Source: Stomoxys calcitrans (lineage: Eukaryota > Arthropoda > Insecta > Diptera > Muscidae). From it: a DNA stretch of 64,000 nt. Positions within the stretch are counted from its first letter, which is position 1; every line of letters begins with the position of its first letter. The stretch covers positions 59,897,933 through 59,961,932 of the forward strand of contig NC_081554.1 of the NCBI RefSeq assembly GCF_963082655.1. The letters are read 5' to 3'. Both the position numbers and the translations under genes were made by a program. Shown here one piece after another: positions 10,863 to 22,849 of this stretch. Under the pieces are notes generated by a model, which was not told where the DNA came from, did not search any database, and saw nothing but the letters and a program-made list of their open reading frames with translations.

Positions 10863-11397
10863 AGTGGATATCGATGTGGAAAAACTTTCAATGTCAAATC
10901 ATTAAATCTGAAATGGAAAACTAGGAAAAAGGAGTCGCAAATGAAGCACAACAATAATAAAACCAAACAAGTAAAAGAGTGCTAAGTTCGGCCGGGACGA
11001 ATCTTGTATACCCTGGTAGCATTTGTCAAGTTCTTTGCCCGGTATCTCTCTATAGGCAAACAAAGGATAATGGATAAGAATTACTATGCTATTGCAGCTT
11101 TATTGGTATCGATTCGGACCATACTAAGTTTGGATGCTTCAGAACATAGTAGAAGTCCTAGTGCACCATTTCAGCCAAATCGAATAGGGGCTCGAAAAAT
11201 AAAATCGTTAGATCGGCTAATATGGGAGCTATATCAGATTATAGACCATTTCAGACCATATTTGAAAGTCGTTTCAGCCAAATCGGAAAAAAATTGAGCC
11301 CCCTAGACGCTCTAGAAGTATAATCGGGAGATCGGTTTATATGGCAGCTATATGAAGTTATGAACCGATTTAAACCATACTTGGTATTGTTGTTATT

Positions 11398-11697
11398 GAG
11401 GCCACCGTAGCGCAGAGGTTAGCATGTCCGCCTATGACGCTAAACGCCTGGGTTCAAATCCTGGCGAAACCATCAGAAAAAATTTTCAGCGGTGGTTTTC
11501 TCCTCCTAATGCTGGCAACATTTGTGAGGTACTATGCCATGTAAGACTTCTCTCCAAAGAGGTGTCGCACTGCGGCACGCCGTTCGGACTCGGCTATAAA
11601 AAGGAGGCTCCTTGTCATTGAGTTATAACTTGAATCGGACTGCACTCATTGATATGTGAGAAGTTTGTCCCTGTTCCTTAGTGGGCAAAATTTGCAA
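11398..11697 (+). mobile_element. tRNA-derived SINE, near full length
   Basis: The head GCCACCGTAGCGCAGAGGTT holds a box A-like element, and GGGTTCAAATCC (11451-11462) is box B. The body contains CTCCTAATGCTGGCAACA and the tail CCTGTTCCTTAGTGGGC. Good promoter boxes mark it as one of the better-preserved copies. Confidence 0.85.
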
Positions 11698-12544
11698 TTT
11701 GGTATTGTTGTTGGAAGTTAAAACAAAACACGTCATGCTAAATTTCAACCTAATCGGATTATAATAGCACCTACTAGAGACTCAAGAAGTCAAGATCCGA
11801 TATCGGTTTATATGGCAGTTATATGAGGTAATGGCCGATTTATAGCTCGTTGAAGAAGAATGTCGAAGGGCCTAACATAACTCACAGTCCCAAATTTCGT
11901 TGAAATCGGACAATAAATTCGCCTATTATGGGTCCAAGACTTTAAATCGAGAGATCGGCCTATATAGCAGCTATATCCAAATCTGGGCGGATCTGAGCCA
12001 AATTGCAGAAAGATGTCGAAGGGTCTAACACAACTCACTGTCCCAAATTTCGGCGATATCGGACAATAAATGCACCTTTTATGGGCCCAAAACTTTAAAT
12101 CTGCGAATCGGTCTATATGGCAGCTGTATTCAAATCTAGACCGATCTGGGCCAAATTGATGAAGAATATCGAAGGGCCTAACACTACTCACTGTCTCAAA
12201 TGTCGGCGAGATTGGACAATAAATGCGCCTTTTATGAGCCCAAAACCTTAAATCGAGAGATCGGTCTATATGACAGCTATATCAAAATCTTAACCGATCT
12301 GGGCCAAAGAGGAAGGATGTCGAGTGGCCTAACAGAACTCACTGTCTCAAATTTCTGCAAAATTGGATAAAAAATGTGGCTTTTATGGGTTTAAGACCTT
12401 AAATCGGAGGATCGGTCTATATGGGGGCTATAACAAGATATAGTTCGATATAGCCCATCTTCAAACTTAACCTGCCTATAGACAAACATAGAATCTGTGC
12501 TCAATATCTCTGTTTTTAAGACTGTAGCGTGATTTTAACAGACA

Positions 12545-12712
<168 letters not shown>

Positions 12713-12889
12713 TTATAGGATTGGAAATGGATATTTCGATGTTTTGCAAGTGCAATGACAAAATGAAAATACCCCCATCCTTTGGCGGTGGGTATGAAAA
12801 AAAATACAAACAACTAACAAAGTAAGTCGAGCGATCGTGACTTTTAGAAAACCCTTACATCCCATCAGTAATAGCCTCGATTTGTCATT

Positions 12890-13990
12890 ATCCTAATCTC
12901 CCCATATGCTTTTCGTCGTCCTACCAACAGTTTCGCTGATCCACAATGTTACATGCACTTTAGTCGTCCACTATCTTAACTCGATTTCGTCGCCCCAAAA
13001 GGTGTCAAGTTTATTGACGGCAGGCCTCTAACCTTCAAACCGTCTGCGCTTTCATTTCCCCATTACTCCGCTAGAGCCCGACATCCATACTATGCGGATG
13101 GTGCCATCGCCAGAGAAGGCGTTAATCTCTTTCTTAAACTTCAAGAGTGTTTGAGACCTTACGTCTGGTTGTTATTACCTTGATGGTCAGTCTTCTATAC
13201 GTAAAGATGTTTACACTCGACGTTCTCGCATTAACACCATACCACTTCACGCATTCCTTGATTTCCCAAATCTCGGCTTGGTGGACCGTATTATGGTCAG
13301 GCAGTCGGAAACATATCTCAGTCCCTGGGTTTTCAATGTAGACCCCCAGGTCCACTCTGTACTCTAGCTTTGATCCATCCGTATAGCATAAACTTCCAGA
13401 TGACAATACACGAGTTTCGTCAATCCGAGACTGAGCATCGCACTCGACCGATCCGAAACCTCTTTCTTTGCTTCCAGGTTTCCTGGTTGCTATTGCTCTC
13501 ATGGTCAGTCTTCTATGCGTAAAGATGTTCACAGTCGACGTCCTCGCGTTTACACCATACCACATTACTCTTTCCATGATCGCCCGAATCTCGGCTTCGT
13601 GGACCGTATCATGGCCAGAGAGTCGGAAACAGATCTCAGTCCCTGGGTTATCAGTATAGACCCCCCAGGTCCACACTGTTCTCTCGCTTTGATTCATCCG
13701 TGTGGCATGAACTTTCAGATGGCAATACTAAAGCATTGTCAATCTAAGATAGTGCCACAGGCAGCAGTGCATCGCAAAACTTCCAGGTTTCCTGTCGTCG
13801 CCTCGATTATGTCGCAGTGGTGTGACCTGCTCCTATCGTCATTCCATTCTCCCATCGCCTTTAGTCTCATAGATACCACACAGTGGCTGCGTTACTCATA
13901 ATCTGAATGTCTATGTGTCGGATATTTGAAATAGTCTCAAGTGCCCTAGTGGCTGGGGTCCTTATTAACCCGCCTATGCCAAGACTAGTG
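12890..13990 (-). pseudogene. Non-LTR retrotransposon remnant, duplicated RNase H module
   Basis: On the minus strand, two consecutive copies of an RNase H segment appear: CYTDGSKLEYRVDLGVYIEN with DHNTVHQAEIWEIKECVKWY, and upstream of it a TDNPGTEICFRLSGHDTVHE version. Both are followed by VNARTS(T/S)VNIFT. The flanking upstream part (13700-13990) matches the region preceding RNase H in the copy at 38700. It resembles R1/LOA/I-type LINEs that carry RNase H. It has no intact reading frame. Confidence 0.75.
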
Positions 13991-14029
13991 GACTAATTCT
14001 ATTATCCTTATGTGGCACTTTTTCCAATT

Positions 14030-14430
14030 GGAGGTCACCGTAGCGCAGAGGTTAGCATGTCCGTCCTAGACACCGAACGCCTGGTTTCAAATTCTGGTGT
14101 GAATATCGTAAACAACCCCACGGCAGCTGGTTGTACGTACCGGATTGACCCGAAGAAGTCCTTCACCGCCCCAGTGAACAACATACAGATACAACAACAA
14201 CAACCTCTGAAAAATTATCAGCGGTGGTTATCACCTTACTAATGCTAGCTACATTTGTGAGATATTCTGCCATGTGAAATCTTCTCTATTAAGTGGTGGT
14301 GTCGCTATGCCACACACTGTTCGGACTCGACATAAAAAAGAAGGCCCCTTATCATTGAGATTCAAACTTTAATTGGACTGCTCTCAATGATATGAGAGAA
14401 GTATTCCCTGTATCTAAAAGGAATGTTTAT
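14030..14430 (+). mobile_element. tRNA-derived SINE interrupted by a second SINE-like insert
   Basis: The head GTCACCGTAGCGCAGAGGTT at 14034 and the body CTTACTAATGCTAGCTACA near 14235 belong to the same SINE as at 11398, but about 110 bp of foreign sequence splits them. Confidence 0.75.
14101..14212 (+). mobile_element. Second SINE-like element (GGCAGC..CAACAACAAC)
   Basis: Contains CACGGCAGCTGGTTGTACGT and CCGGATTGACCC, and ends in a CAACAACAAC tail. A related copy sits inside a LINE at 24669. Because both copies interrupt other elements and end in the same simple tail, I read it as a separate short retroelement. Confidence 0.55.
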
Positions 14431-15295
14431 CAGAAATTTAATATTTAGTAAGCAAGTATTGGCTTAGTGGACGATCCTCGGGCTTAGGTCTATTTCGAGC
14501 CTATGGTCAGTCTACATAGTGCCCAACATATGTGGGCTTTCTCGGTACGATCTCGAATGTGACACTTGCAGTTCAGTTTCCTCCCCAAGAGCACTCATTA
14601 TTTGGCCTTGTGCGATATCGAAATTGTTTTGAATTTTTAACTAAGTATATTTAAAATTTTTTTTTTTTCATTTGGTATTAATTTTTTTTTTTTTTTTTTT
14701 TAGTGAGCAATTTGTAATGTAGAAAAAGCATTCTCTAAAAGTTTGCATATGAAAACATTTTTTAAACATATATTTTGCATAAAATTTCCAGACCTTACAA
14801 TTGATACGGGTGTGTCTGAAATATCTAAATAGATTTTTTTTTATTTTGTCATGTCTCAATATAAGAATAAGCAAGATAGTTACATTTAGTTGTATTAACG
14901 CCATCCGCACTTAAACCACCTTATCTGTTTGAATAGTTTTCGTTGTCCATAGTCTGTGTGGAGCCAATCTAATCATTTCGCAATTTAATACTTAATTCTT
15001 GCTATAAATGCTTGTGCTCATATTGATTTATTAAGAATCACTTTAATTGGATTTGCTTTAATATATTTTTTTACTTATATCAATCTACAAAAATAACAAC
15101 CTACGATGATTTGAGTTAAGGCACATAGTGATAATGCAATTCCAATGTGGCAAAACAATTTTTACTCAAGCCTAACTCCACTTAGCCGAAACATTAGCCG
15201 TATGAATAACATCTCAAATATATCACGTATACGACACATGGGCTATTTATGCTCTTCACTTCAAATACAAGTCTTGAAAAATTATAAAACTCAAT
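14431..15295. other. Unassigned AT-rich sequence
   Basis: It has poly-T runs at 14656-14700 and no recognisable gene or element. Confidence 0.5.
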
Positions 15296-15800
15296 TTTTA
15301 TACCTTCCACCATAGGATGGTGGTATACTAAATTCGTCATTCTGTTTGTAACTCCTCGAAATATTCGTCTAAGACCCCATAAAGTATATATATTCTTGAT
15401 TGTCATGACATTTGAAATTGATCTAGCCATGTCCGTCCGTCTTTGTGTCGAAAGCACGCAAACTTTCGAAGGAGTAAAGCTAGGCGTTTGCAATTTGGAA
15501 CAAATGTTTCTTATTAGTATAGGTCAGTTGGGATTGTTAATGGTCCATATCGATCCATGTTTTGATATAGCTGCCATATAAACCGATCTTGGATCTTGAC
15601 TTCTTGAGCCACTAGAGGGCGCAATTCGTAATCGATGATCGAAATTCGAAATTTTGTATGAGGTGCTTTGTTATGATTTCCAATAGCTGTGCTACATAAT
15701 CTGATATAGCTTTCATATAACCCTATCTGGGGTCTTGAGCCTCTAGAGGGCGCAATTCTTATCCGATTTTGCTCAAATAACGTGTTTCGTTTTGACTAAC
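15296..15800 (-). repeat. Dispersed hairpin-family repeat, minus orientation, truncated
   Basis: It begins with the family terminus (TATACCTTCCACCATAGGAT, GTAACTCCTCGAAATATTCG) and reads into ~170 bp units (GAGCCACTAGAGGGCGCAAT). The palindromic end is missing. Confidence 0.7.
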
Positions 15801-15859
15801 AACTGTGCTTAGTATGGCTCTAAACTGTTAAAATCGTTTCATAACTCTTGTTTGTTTCT

Positions 15860-16165
15860 CTTTCGAGACGAGCTCAATGACCGGAGATGCAAATGGAAAA
15901 GGAAACCCAAAGATAGCAACACACACCAACCACTATTGGACGCTTTTCGTCTTTGGTTAGAAGACTTTTAAACCATATTAGGTGTGATGGCTTCAAGGGT
16001 CGTGCTGGCAACCTGAAGGTTGCCAGCAACGACTTTTCCTAAAGCTGTGAGGACATCGAAGAAGAAGATACTTTAGAATACGTTCTGTGTGTGTGTCCCG
16101 CACTAGCAATCAGAAGAAGTTCCACTTAGGTTCTCATTTCTTTGAGAACCTGTCTGATTTAGCGG
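15860..16165 (+). pseudogene. LINE 3' end remnant (zinc-knuckle-like)
   Basis: Plus-strand translation gives EDIEEEDTLEYVLCVCPALA followed by a SLRTCL-like string. This resembles the Cys-rich C-terminus of Jockey/R1-type ORF2 proteins (H-x3-C-x-C-P). It is broken and short. Confidence 0.55.
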
Positions 16166-16625
16166 ATGATTATGAACCGATTTGGATCATGCTTGGTCGA
16201 AATCGGCTCTTTCGAGGTTCAAGAAGTCAAGATCCGATATCGGTTTACATGGCAGCAATATAAGGTTGTGTACCAATTTGGACACTTCTGACAATTATAT
16301 TGGAAGTCAAAGCAAAACACCTCATGCGAAATTTCTGCCAAATCGGATAAGAATTGCGCCCTTTAGAGGCTTAAGAAGTCAAAATCCGAGATTGGTTTAT
16401 ATGGCAGCTGTATGAGGTTATGAACCGACTTTCACCATTCTTAGCAAAGTTATTGGAAGTCAAACCAAAGCGGATAAGAATTGCGCCCTTTCGGGGCTTG
16501 AGAAGCCAAGATCCGAGCTCGGTTTGCCTAGCTTTATTACTTCGGAACTTAGTGTGCTTTCGACTGACGGATAGACGTACGGAAATGGCTAAATCGACTC
16601 AAAATATCAAGAGGATCAAGGTAAG
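16166..16625 (+). repeat. Dispersed hairpin-family repeat, partial
   Basis: Units with GATATCGGTTTACATGGCAG and AAATCGGATAAGAATTGCGC, ending in a family tail (ACGGAAATGGCTAAATCGAC) that is cut short at about 16625. Confidence 0.65.
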
Positions 16626-17388
16626 ACCTTACAAGTTCGGAAATGCGAGCGATCTTACACCAAAACAAAAAACTGTAGACTAAGAAGAGCAAAGGTTTTG
16701 CTGCGATTACACTAACGTTGCTAATTCTGACAAGAACAATTCCGCATTTGAGCAATTCGTAAACTTCCAAAATTAATCAAACGGGCCCACGTACCAGAAT
16801 TTGAGTCTACGAACAGCCACGCAAAGTGGTTTTGGCTTTCAAATCGTTTTCAACGATCTAGCGTCAAAGTAAATGCGACTTCGGGAAAACATTTTGGAAC
16901 AAGCTTTGGAATCGTGGGTACGCAAACAATTCGGTCACTTTTTTAAATAAAATGCAAACCATTTGAGATATTTCAAAAATTTTAATTTCGGCCTGAAGTA
17001 CAATCGAAACATTTATGAATGGGACTCGACTTCGATCATATGACCACAGTGGGCACATATGCATTCGTCAATACATTAAACCCAATTTTCGATGACTTGG
17101 GCACACATTTCAGCCAAAATTGGCTGGGTTAGGTTAGAGTGGTTGTCTTTTATCTACATAGACTCACTTAGATTATTTTAGACTATTGTGATACCACAGT
17201 TGAGACGTGGTTTCCTGCGTGGTAGATCAGGAAAACTATCCATAACCACACATTCGATATTTTCAACATTTCTAACGATCAATATCGATATTATCGTTAA
17301 TTTCTTATCAACTATATTTCAAATGAAAATGAGAAGTAAAAATCAGGAGATCGATTTATATAGAAGCAACATCAATGGTTCTATATAA
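16626..17388. other. Unassigned sequence
   Basis: No gene or repeat family is recognised. Open frames here are short and lack family features. Confidence 0.4.
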
Positions 17389-17590
17389 ACAGTAGCGCAG
17401 AGGTAAGCATGTCCGCCTATAACGCTGAACACTTGGGTTCGACTCCTGGCGAGAACATCAGGAGAACATTTCAGCTGTGGTTATCCCCTCTTAATACTGG
17501 AGACATTTGTGAGGTACTTTGTCTTCTAAAAATTTCTCCCCAAAAGGTGTGGCACTGTGTTCGGATTCAGCTATAAAAAGGAGGCCAATT
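17389..17590 (+). mobile_element. tRNA-derived SINE, partial
   Basis: Head CAGTAGCGCAGAGGTAAGCA, box B GGGTTCGACTCC, body CCTCTTAATACTGG and CTATAAAAAGGAGGCC. The 3' tail is lost. Confidence 0.8.
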
Positions 17591-19677
17591 TGTAGAAAAT
17601 GAACAAGTCTAGATAAGGGCACATAGTTTTGGAATGCTCACAGCCCCTACTTTGTGACCATCTATCATTCGTTGTCCTTCGGGCCTGATCCTGATGAAAG
17701 TTTCAGGAAATTGTTACCGTTTTTTAGTCTAGGGAAAAGGCAAAGATATATACAAGCAAACTCACATAGTAATAAACAAAGAACCACAACACTTTGTTCC
17801 CTTTCTATAATATGTGTTCCAAATTTTATCTTCATAAAAAATTTAATCAAAAATATTTTTCATGAGAGGTATGGCAAAAGTTTATTCTCATAAAAGTTTT
17901 TGATTGAGATTTGGTTTTCATAAAAATTTCGATGAAAAAATTCATCAATATTTTATTTGATTTTAAAATTTTATATTTTTAATTTTAAGCGGTGAATTTT
18001 TATTAAAAATTTCTGTGCATTTATGTCAATATGTTTAGCTACGTTTTCACTAAAAAGTAACAACGCCATTTTTTAAATATTGGTTTACACATTTTTCGAA
18101 AAAAGCTTTTAATCGTTTCGAATTCATTATTTTAACATTATAGATTAGGGATTAATTTTTTAAATCACATTCAAATCGTTTAATTCACATTTGAGCTAGA
18201 CCTCTCGAAATTTGGTATTAATTGGAGAAGAGCTACATCAGACCGCAGCGATTGCTGAAATTGACTTTGTTCTGCCAAGGTATCATAGATTCTATGCTGG
18301 CCACCTAAGTAACTGAGTGCTTTATGCGTTATCACTTACTTCACCAATACAACACACACACACACACACACACTCTGGTCAACAATTTTCTGGGAAAAAT
18401 GTAGCCATTCGATTTGATAGAAGTTTCTTTTAAATAACCGTGTCAATCTAAGACGTTTACCATTCACGAATATCTGAATTGTACTAAAGAGGATTGTTTA
18501 TTAAAGTTTAATTCAATTGGCATTTCAAACAGAACCACTCTCACACATACCAATTGAAATAACTGCCAATCAATAATGACCATACTATAGAAGTTAACGA
18601 AAATCACTAACACCACTACAGCTTGAAAGGCAATGATAACGTCTATCCAGACATTATTATCAATTGCTTAGATTTCTAGCGTTTTTGGGATTTATCTTAT
18701 CAGTTGTTCGCTCACCTTGTTGTGAGTTTGAGGATTGCTATTGACCAATATTTGGCTTCTGTTCTGTTGCGTTAGACAAATTTCACTCAGTCTAGTAGGG
18801 AAAATTGGACATAACTTTCAATTTGGACATTTAGAATATATTTTCTCAAAAAATGCTGCATATATTTCATTCTTTTTCAACAAACTAATCGTTTGTGATG
18901 ATCCATGCACTTTGTGAGCAATTGAGTTGTTTTTTTTTTTTGATGGCATTGACAAATTGAAATTAATGTTTTTTCCTCAGCTTTATGTCTAATGCCGCCA
19001 ACCAGACCTGATCTATGTCTTTTGACTATTACCACGCAACGTTTTGCAATCCAGATTTGTACTAAACTAAGTTCAACTAAGCTTATCCGTACTGCTCTCA
19101 CTTATGCTCTAGAGAATATGGTATATGCTCACCGAAAGAAATTAGCTAATTTCCATTCTGTGATTTTATAAATCAGTGAGTCTTTGTGTGGGTGTGTGGG
19201 CGAGTATGGAAATAATTTGATCGTAACGTATGTAAAAACCTTGAATTTTATAGGATGAGCTGCAGTCGGTATACATGTTAATAGGTATTGTTGGAAATAG
19301 ATTTCCAACACCTAAGAAGGTATTCGTACTTCCTCTAAAATCACCTATATTTAAGTCCTGAATGGGCTTACACCTAAACCAAGATAGGTTCGGAGGAAAG
19401 ACGGCCGGCCCCTACACATTTCACCCAAAATTTCGAAGCAATTCTCTTTACGCTCAGGGAAAAGTTGAAACCAAACGTGTTTATTTCAGTACCATACGGT
19501 ATTGACAGTAAAGCAGCATCGTATGGTAACAAAGTAATGCCGCATAGTATGGATGAAATAGAAAATGATTAGTACCATTTGGTACCAGCTTTATTGCAGA
19601 ACTGCCATTGGTTTCAGTACCAAATCGTTATTGGTTTTTGTACTAAACCGTTAGCAAATGAAAATAAATAAGTAGAT
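17591..19677. other. Unassigned AT-rich sequence
   Basis: Two kilobases with no supported gene. A CA microsatellite is listed separately. Several TTTT/AAAA-rich stretches occur around 17880-18130. Confidence 0.45.
18352..18373. repeat. (CA)n microsatellite
   Basis: About eleven CA dinucleotides in a row. Confidence 0.95.
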
Positions 19678-21105
19678 GCATAAAGTTCGGCCGGGCCGAA
19701 CTTTTGATACCCTCCACCTCGGGTATATATATAAGCCCCCTTTCGTCACAATCCGCTGAAAACTGGATAACTTAAGCACCCAAATTCGGCAAGGACATTG
19801 AGTGGTGTAATATATATAAGTCACAATTCAATTTTGTAGAACAAAATATTGGTGCTTTTGGCAGCTATATCCAAATATGAACCGATCTGATCAATATTAA
19901 GGTCGGATATCGGGAGGCTCAGAACAACTCACTTTTTAAAATTTCAGCGAAATCGGGTAATAAATAAAGCTTTTATGGGCTTCAGTCCCCTTATCGACAT
20001 TTTATCGGCAGATGTCGGGAGGCTTAAGATAACCAATTGTTTTAAATTTCAGCGAAATCGGGTAATAAATAAAGCTGCTATGGGCTTCAGACCCTTTATC
20101 GGGAGATCGGTCTTTATGGCACCTATCTAAATAAAGTGCGATCTGAACCATATTTGGGTCAGATGTCGGGAGGCTTAAGATAACGAATTTCTGCTAAATC
20201 GGGTAATGAATAAACCTTTTATGGGCCTTAGACCCTTTATCGGGAGATCGGTCTAATGGCAGCAATATCTAAACATAGTCTGATCCAAACCATATTTGGG
20301 TCAGATGTCGGGAGGCTAAAGATAACAAATTTCTGCGAAAACGGGTAATGAATAAAGCTTTTATGGGCTTTATATATATAGCTATATCTAAATATAGTCT
20401 GATCGAAACCATATTTGGGTCAGATGTTGGTTGGCCTAAAACTACTCACTGTTTTAAATTTCAGCGAAATCGGATAAAAAATAAAGCTTTTATGGGCTTC
20501 AGTCCCCTTATCGGCAGATCAGTCGGACGTTGGGAGGCCTTAACCTTCTCATTAATAAAGCTGTTATGGTCTTCAGACCCTTTATCGGGAGATCAGTCTA
20601 TATGGCAGCTATATATAAATATAGACCGATCTAATCCATATTTAGCTCAGATGAAGGGAGGCTTAAGATAACCCACTGGTTCAAATTTCAGCGAAATCGG
20701 CTAATAAATAAAGCTGTTATGGTCTTCAGATCCTTTATTGGGAGATCAGTCTATATGGCAGCTATATATAAATATAGACCGATCTAATCCATATTTGGGT
20801 CAGTTGTTGGGAAGCTTTAAGCTACTCACTGTTTCAAATTTCAGTGAAATCGGATGAAAAATAAAGCATTTATGGGCATTAGACCCTTTATCGTCAGATC
20901 GGTCTATATAGCAGCTATATCCAAATTTGGTCCGATTTGGCCCGTTCAAAAACTTAACCAGGGTGTATCAAAAAGACGTATCTGTGCCAAATTTCAGATC
21001 AATATCTCAATTTTTGAAGGCTGTAGAATGATAACAACAGACGGACGGATAGATACACGGTCATCGTTCAATCGTCTTAGAATTTTATGACGATCCCAAA
21101 TATAT
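19678..21105 (+). repeat. Dispersed hairpin-family repeat with ~140 bp internal tandem array
   Basis: It starts with a perfect palindrome AAGTTCGGCCGGGCCGAACTT-type end (19682-19703) and ATACCCTCCACC. Roughly seven ~140 bp units follow (19900-20920), each with AAAGC(T)TTTATGGGCTTCAG and GGGAGATCGGTCTA. The tail holds ACGGACGGATAGATACACGG. The copies at 32672 and 39752 are the same subfamily in the other orientation. Confidence 0.8.
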
Positions 21106-22215
21106 ATAGGATGGGGGTATACTAATCTAGTCATTCCGTTTGTAACACCACGAAATATTCGTCTAAGACCCCATAAAGTATATATATTCTTGATATTCTC
21201 GACGTTCTGAGTCGATCTAGCCATGTCCGTCCATCCGTCTGTCGAAATTACGATAGCGTTGGAAAGCGTAAACCAAGCCGCTTGACATTTTGTACAGATA
21301 CGTAGTATTGATGTAGGTTGTTGGGAATTGCAAATGGGCCATATCGGTTCAGATTTGGATATAGCTCCCACATAAACCGATCTTCCGATTTGACTTCTTG
21401 AGCCCTTACAAACCACAATTTATGTCCGATTTGGCAAAAATTTTGCTATAGTGTTTTGTTATGATTTCCAACAACAGTGCTAAGTACGGTTCAAATCGGG
21501 CTATAATCTGATATATCTCCGTATAAACAGATCCCCAGATTTGACTTCTGGAGCCCCTGAAAGCCCCAATTTTTGTCCGATTTGGCTGAAATTTTGCATG
21601 TAGTGTTCTGTTATCACTTCCAATAACAGTGCTAAGTACGGTACAAATCGGTCTATAACCTGATATAGGTCCCATATAAACAGATCTCTCGATTTGACTT
21701 CTGGAGTCCCTGAAAGCCCCAATTTTTGTCCGATTTAGCTGAAATTTTGCTGTAGTGTTTCGTTATCACTTCCAATAGCAGTGCCAGGCACGGTACAAAT
21801 CGGTCTTTAACCTGATATAGCTCCCATATAAACCAATCTCCCGATTTGATTTAAATTTTTGTCTATAACCTGATATAGCCGCCATATAAACCGATCTCCC
21901 GAATAGAATTCTGAGGCTTCTAGAGGGCGCAATTTTTATACATATGGTTGAAATTTCGCATATGTCGTTTTGGTATGACTTTCAACAACTGTTCCAAGTA
22001 TGGTCTAAATCGGTATACAACCTGATATAGCTTCCATATAAACCGATCTCCCAGTTTGACGTTTTCATCCTCTGAAGGGCTCAATTATACTCGATTTGCC
22101 TGAAGTTTTGGAGATGGTAATTTTCTATGACTGGTGTTTTTCTTTTTGAAAAAGTCATTCAAAGAACTTGATAAATGCGATCCATGGTGCGATCGGCCCG
22201 GTCGAACTTAAATAT
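21106..22215 (-). repeat. Dispersed hairpin-family repeat, opposite orientation
   Basis: It begins with GGATGGGGGTATACTAATCT and the terminus GTAACACCACGAAATATTCG, carries five ~170 bp units (GATATAGCTCCCATATAAAC, AATTTTTGTCCGATTTGGCT), and ends near CGGCCCGGTCGAACTTAAAT. It abuts the plus-oriented block, so the two families' tail ends meet. Confidence 0.8.
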
Positions 22216-22240
22216 GCACCGTTTAGGTCGTTGAGTAGAT

Positions 22241-22849
22241 AAAGGGTGATTTTTTTGAGGTTAGGATTTTCATGCATTAGTATTTGACAGATCACGTGGG
22301 ATTTCAGACATGGTGTCAAAGAGAAAGATGCTCAGTATGCTTTGACATTTCATCATGAATAGACTTACTAACGAGCAACGCTTGCAAATCATTGAATTTT
22401 ATTACCAAAATCAGTGTTCGGTTCGAAATGTGTTCATTCACCGTAACGTTGCGTCCAACAGCATCTTTGAAAAAATACGGTCCAATGATTCCACCAGCGT
22501 ACAAACCACACCAAACAGTGCATTTTTCGGGATGCATGGGCAGTTCTTGAACGGCTTCTGGTTGCTCTTCACTCCAAATGCGGCAATTTTGCTTATTTAC
22601 GTAGCCATTCAACCAGAAATGAGCCTCATCGCTGAACAAAATTTGTCAAAATTTGAACACATTTCGAACCGAACACTGATTTTGGTAATAAAATTCAATG
22701 ATTTGCAAGCGTTGCTCGTTAGTAAGTCTATTCATGATGAAATGTCAAAGCATACTGAGCATCTTTCTCTTTGACACCATGTCTGAAATCCCACGTGATC
22801 TGTCAAATACTAATGCATGAAAATCCTAACCTCAAAAAGATCAACCTTT
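22241..22849. mobile_element. Fold-back transposon, copy 1 (~609 bp)
   Basis: A palindromic element: ~200 bp inverted arms run from AAAGGGTGATTTTTTTGAGG to a right end mutated to GATCAACCTTT. Each arm encodes MNRLTNEQRLQIIEFYYQNQ, the N-terminus of a Tc1/mariner-type transposase. The ~200 bp centre, read on the minus strand, encodes FSDEAHFWLNGYVNKQNCRI onward, the first catalytic-Asp region. It differs from the other copies by a short insertion at the right centre junction (AATTTGTCAAAATTTG). Confidence 0.9.

Noticed and set aside
11405..11475. Apparent tRNA genes at the SINE heads (box A and box B)
   Set aside because: The heads are followed by a fixed SINE body and recur in at least six further places with decayed boxes; no cloverleaf with proper stems was found.
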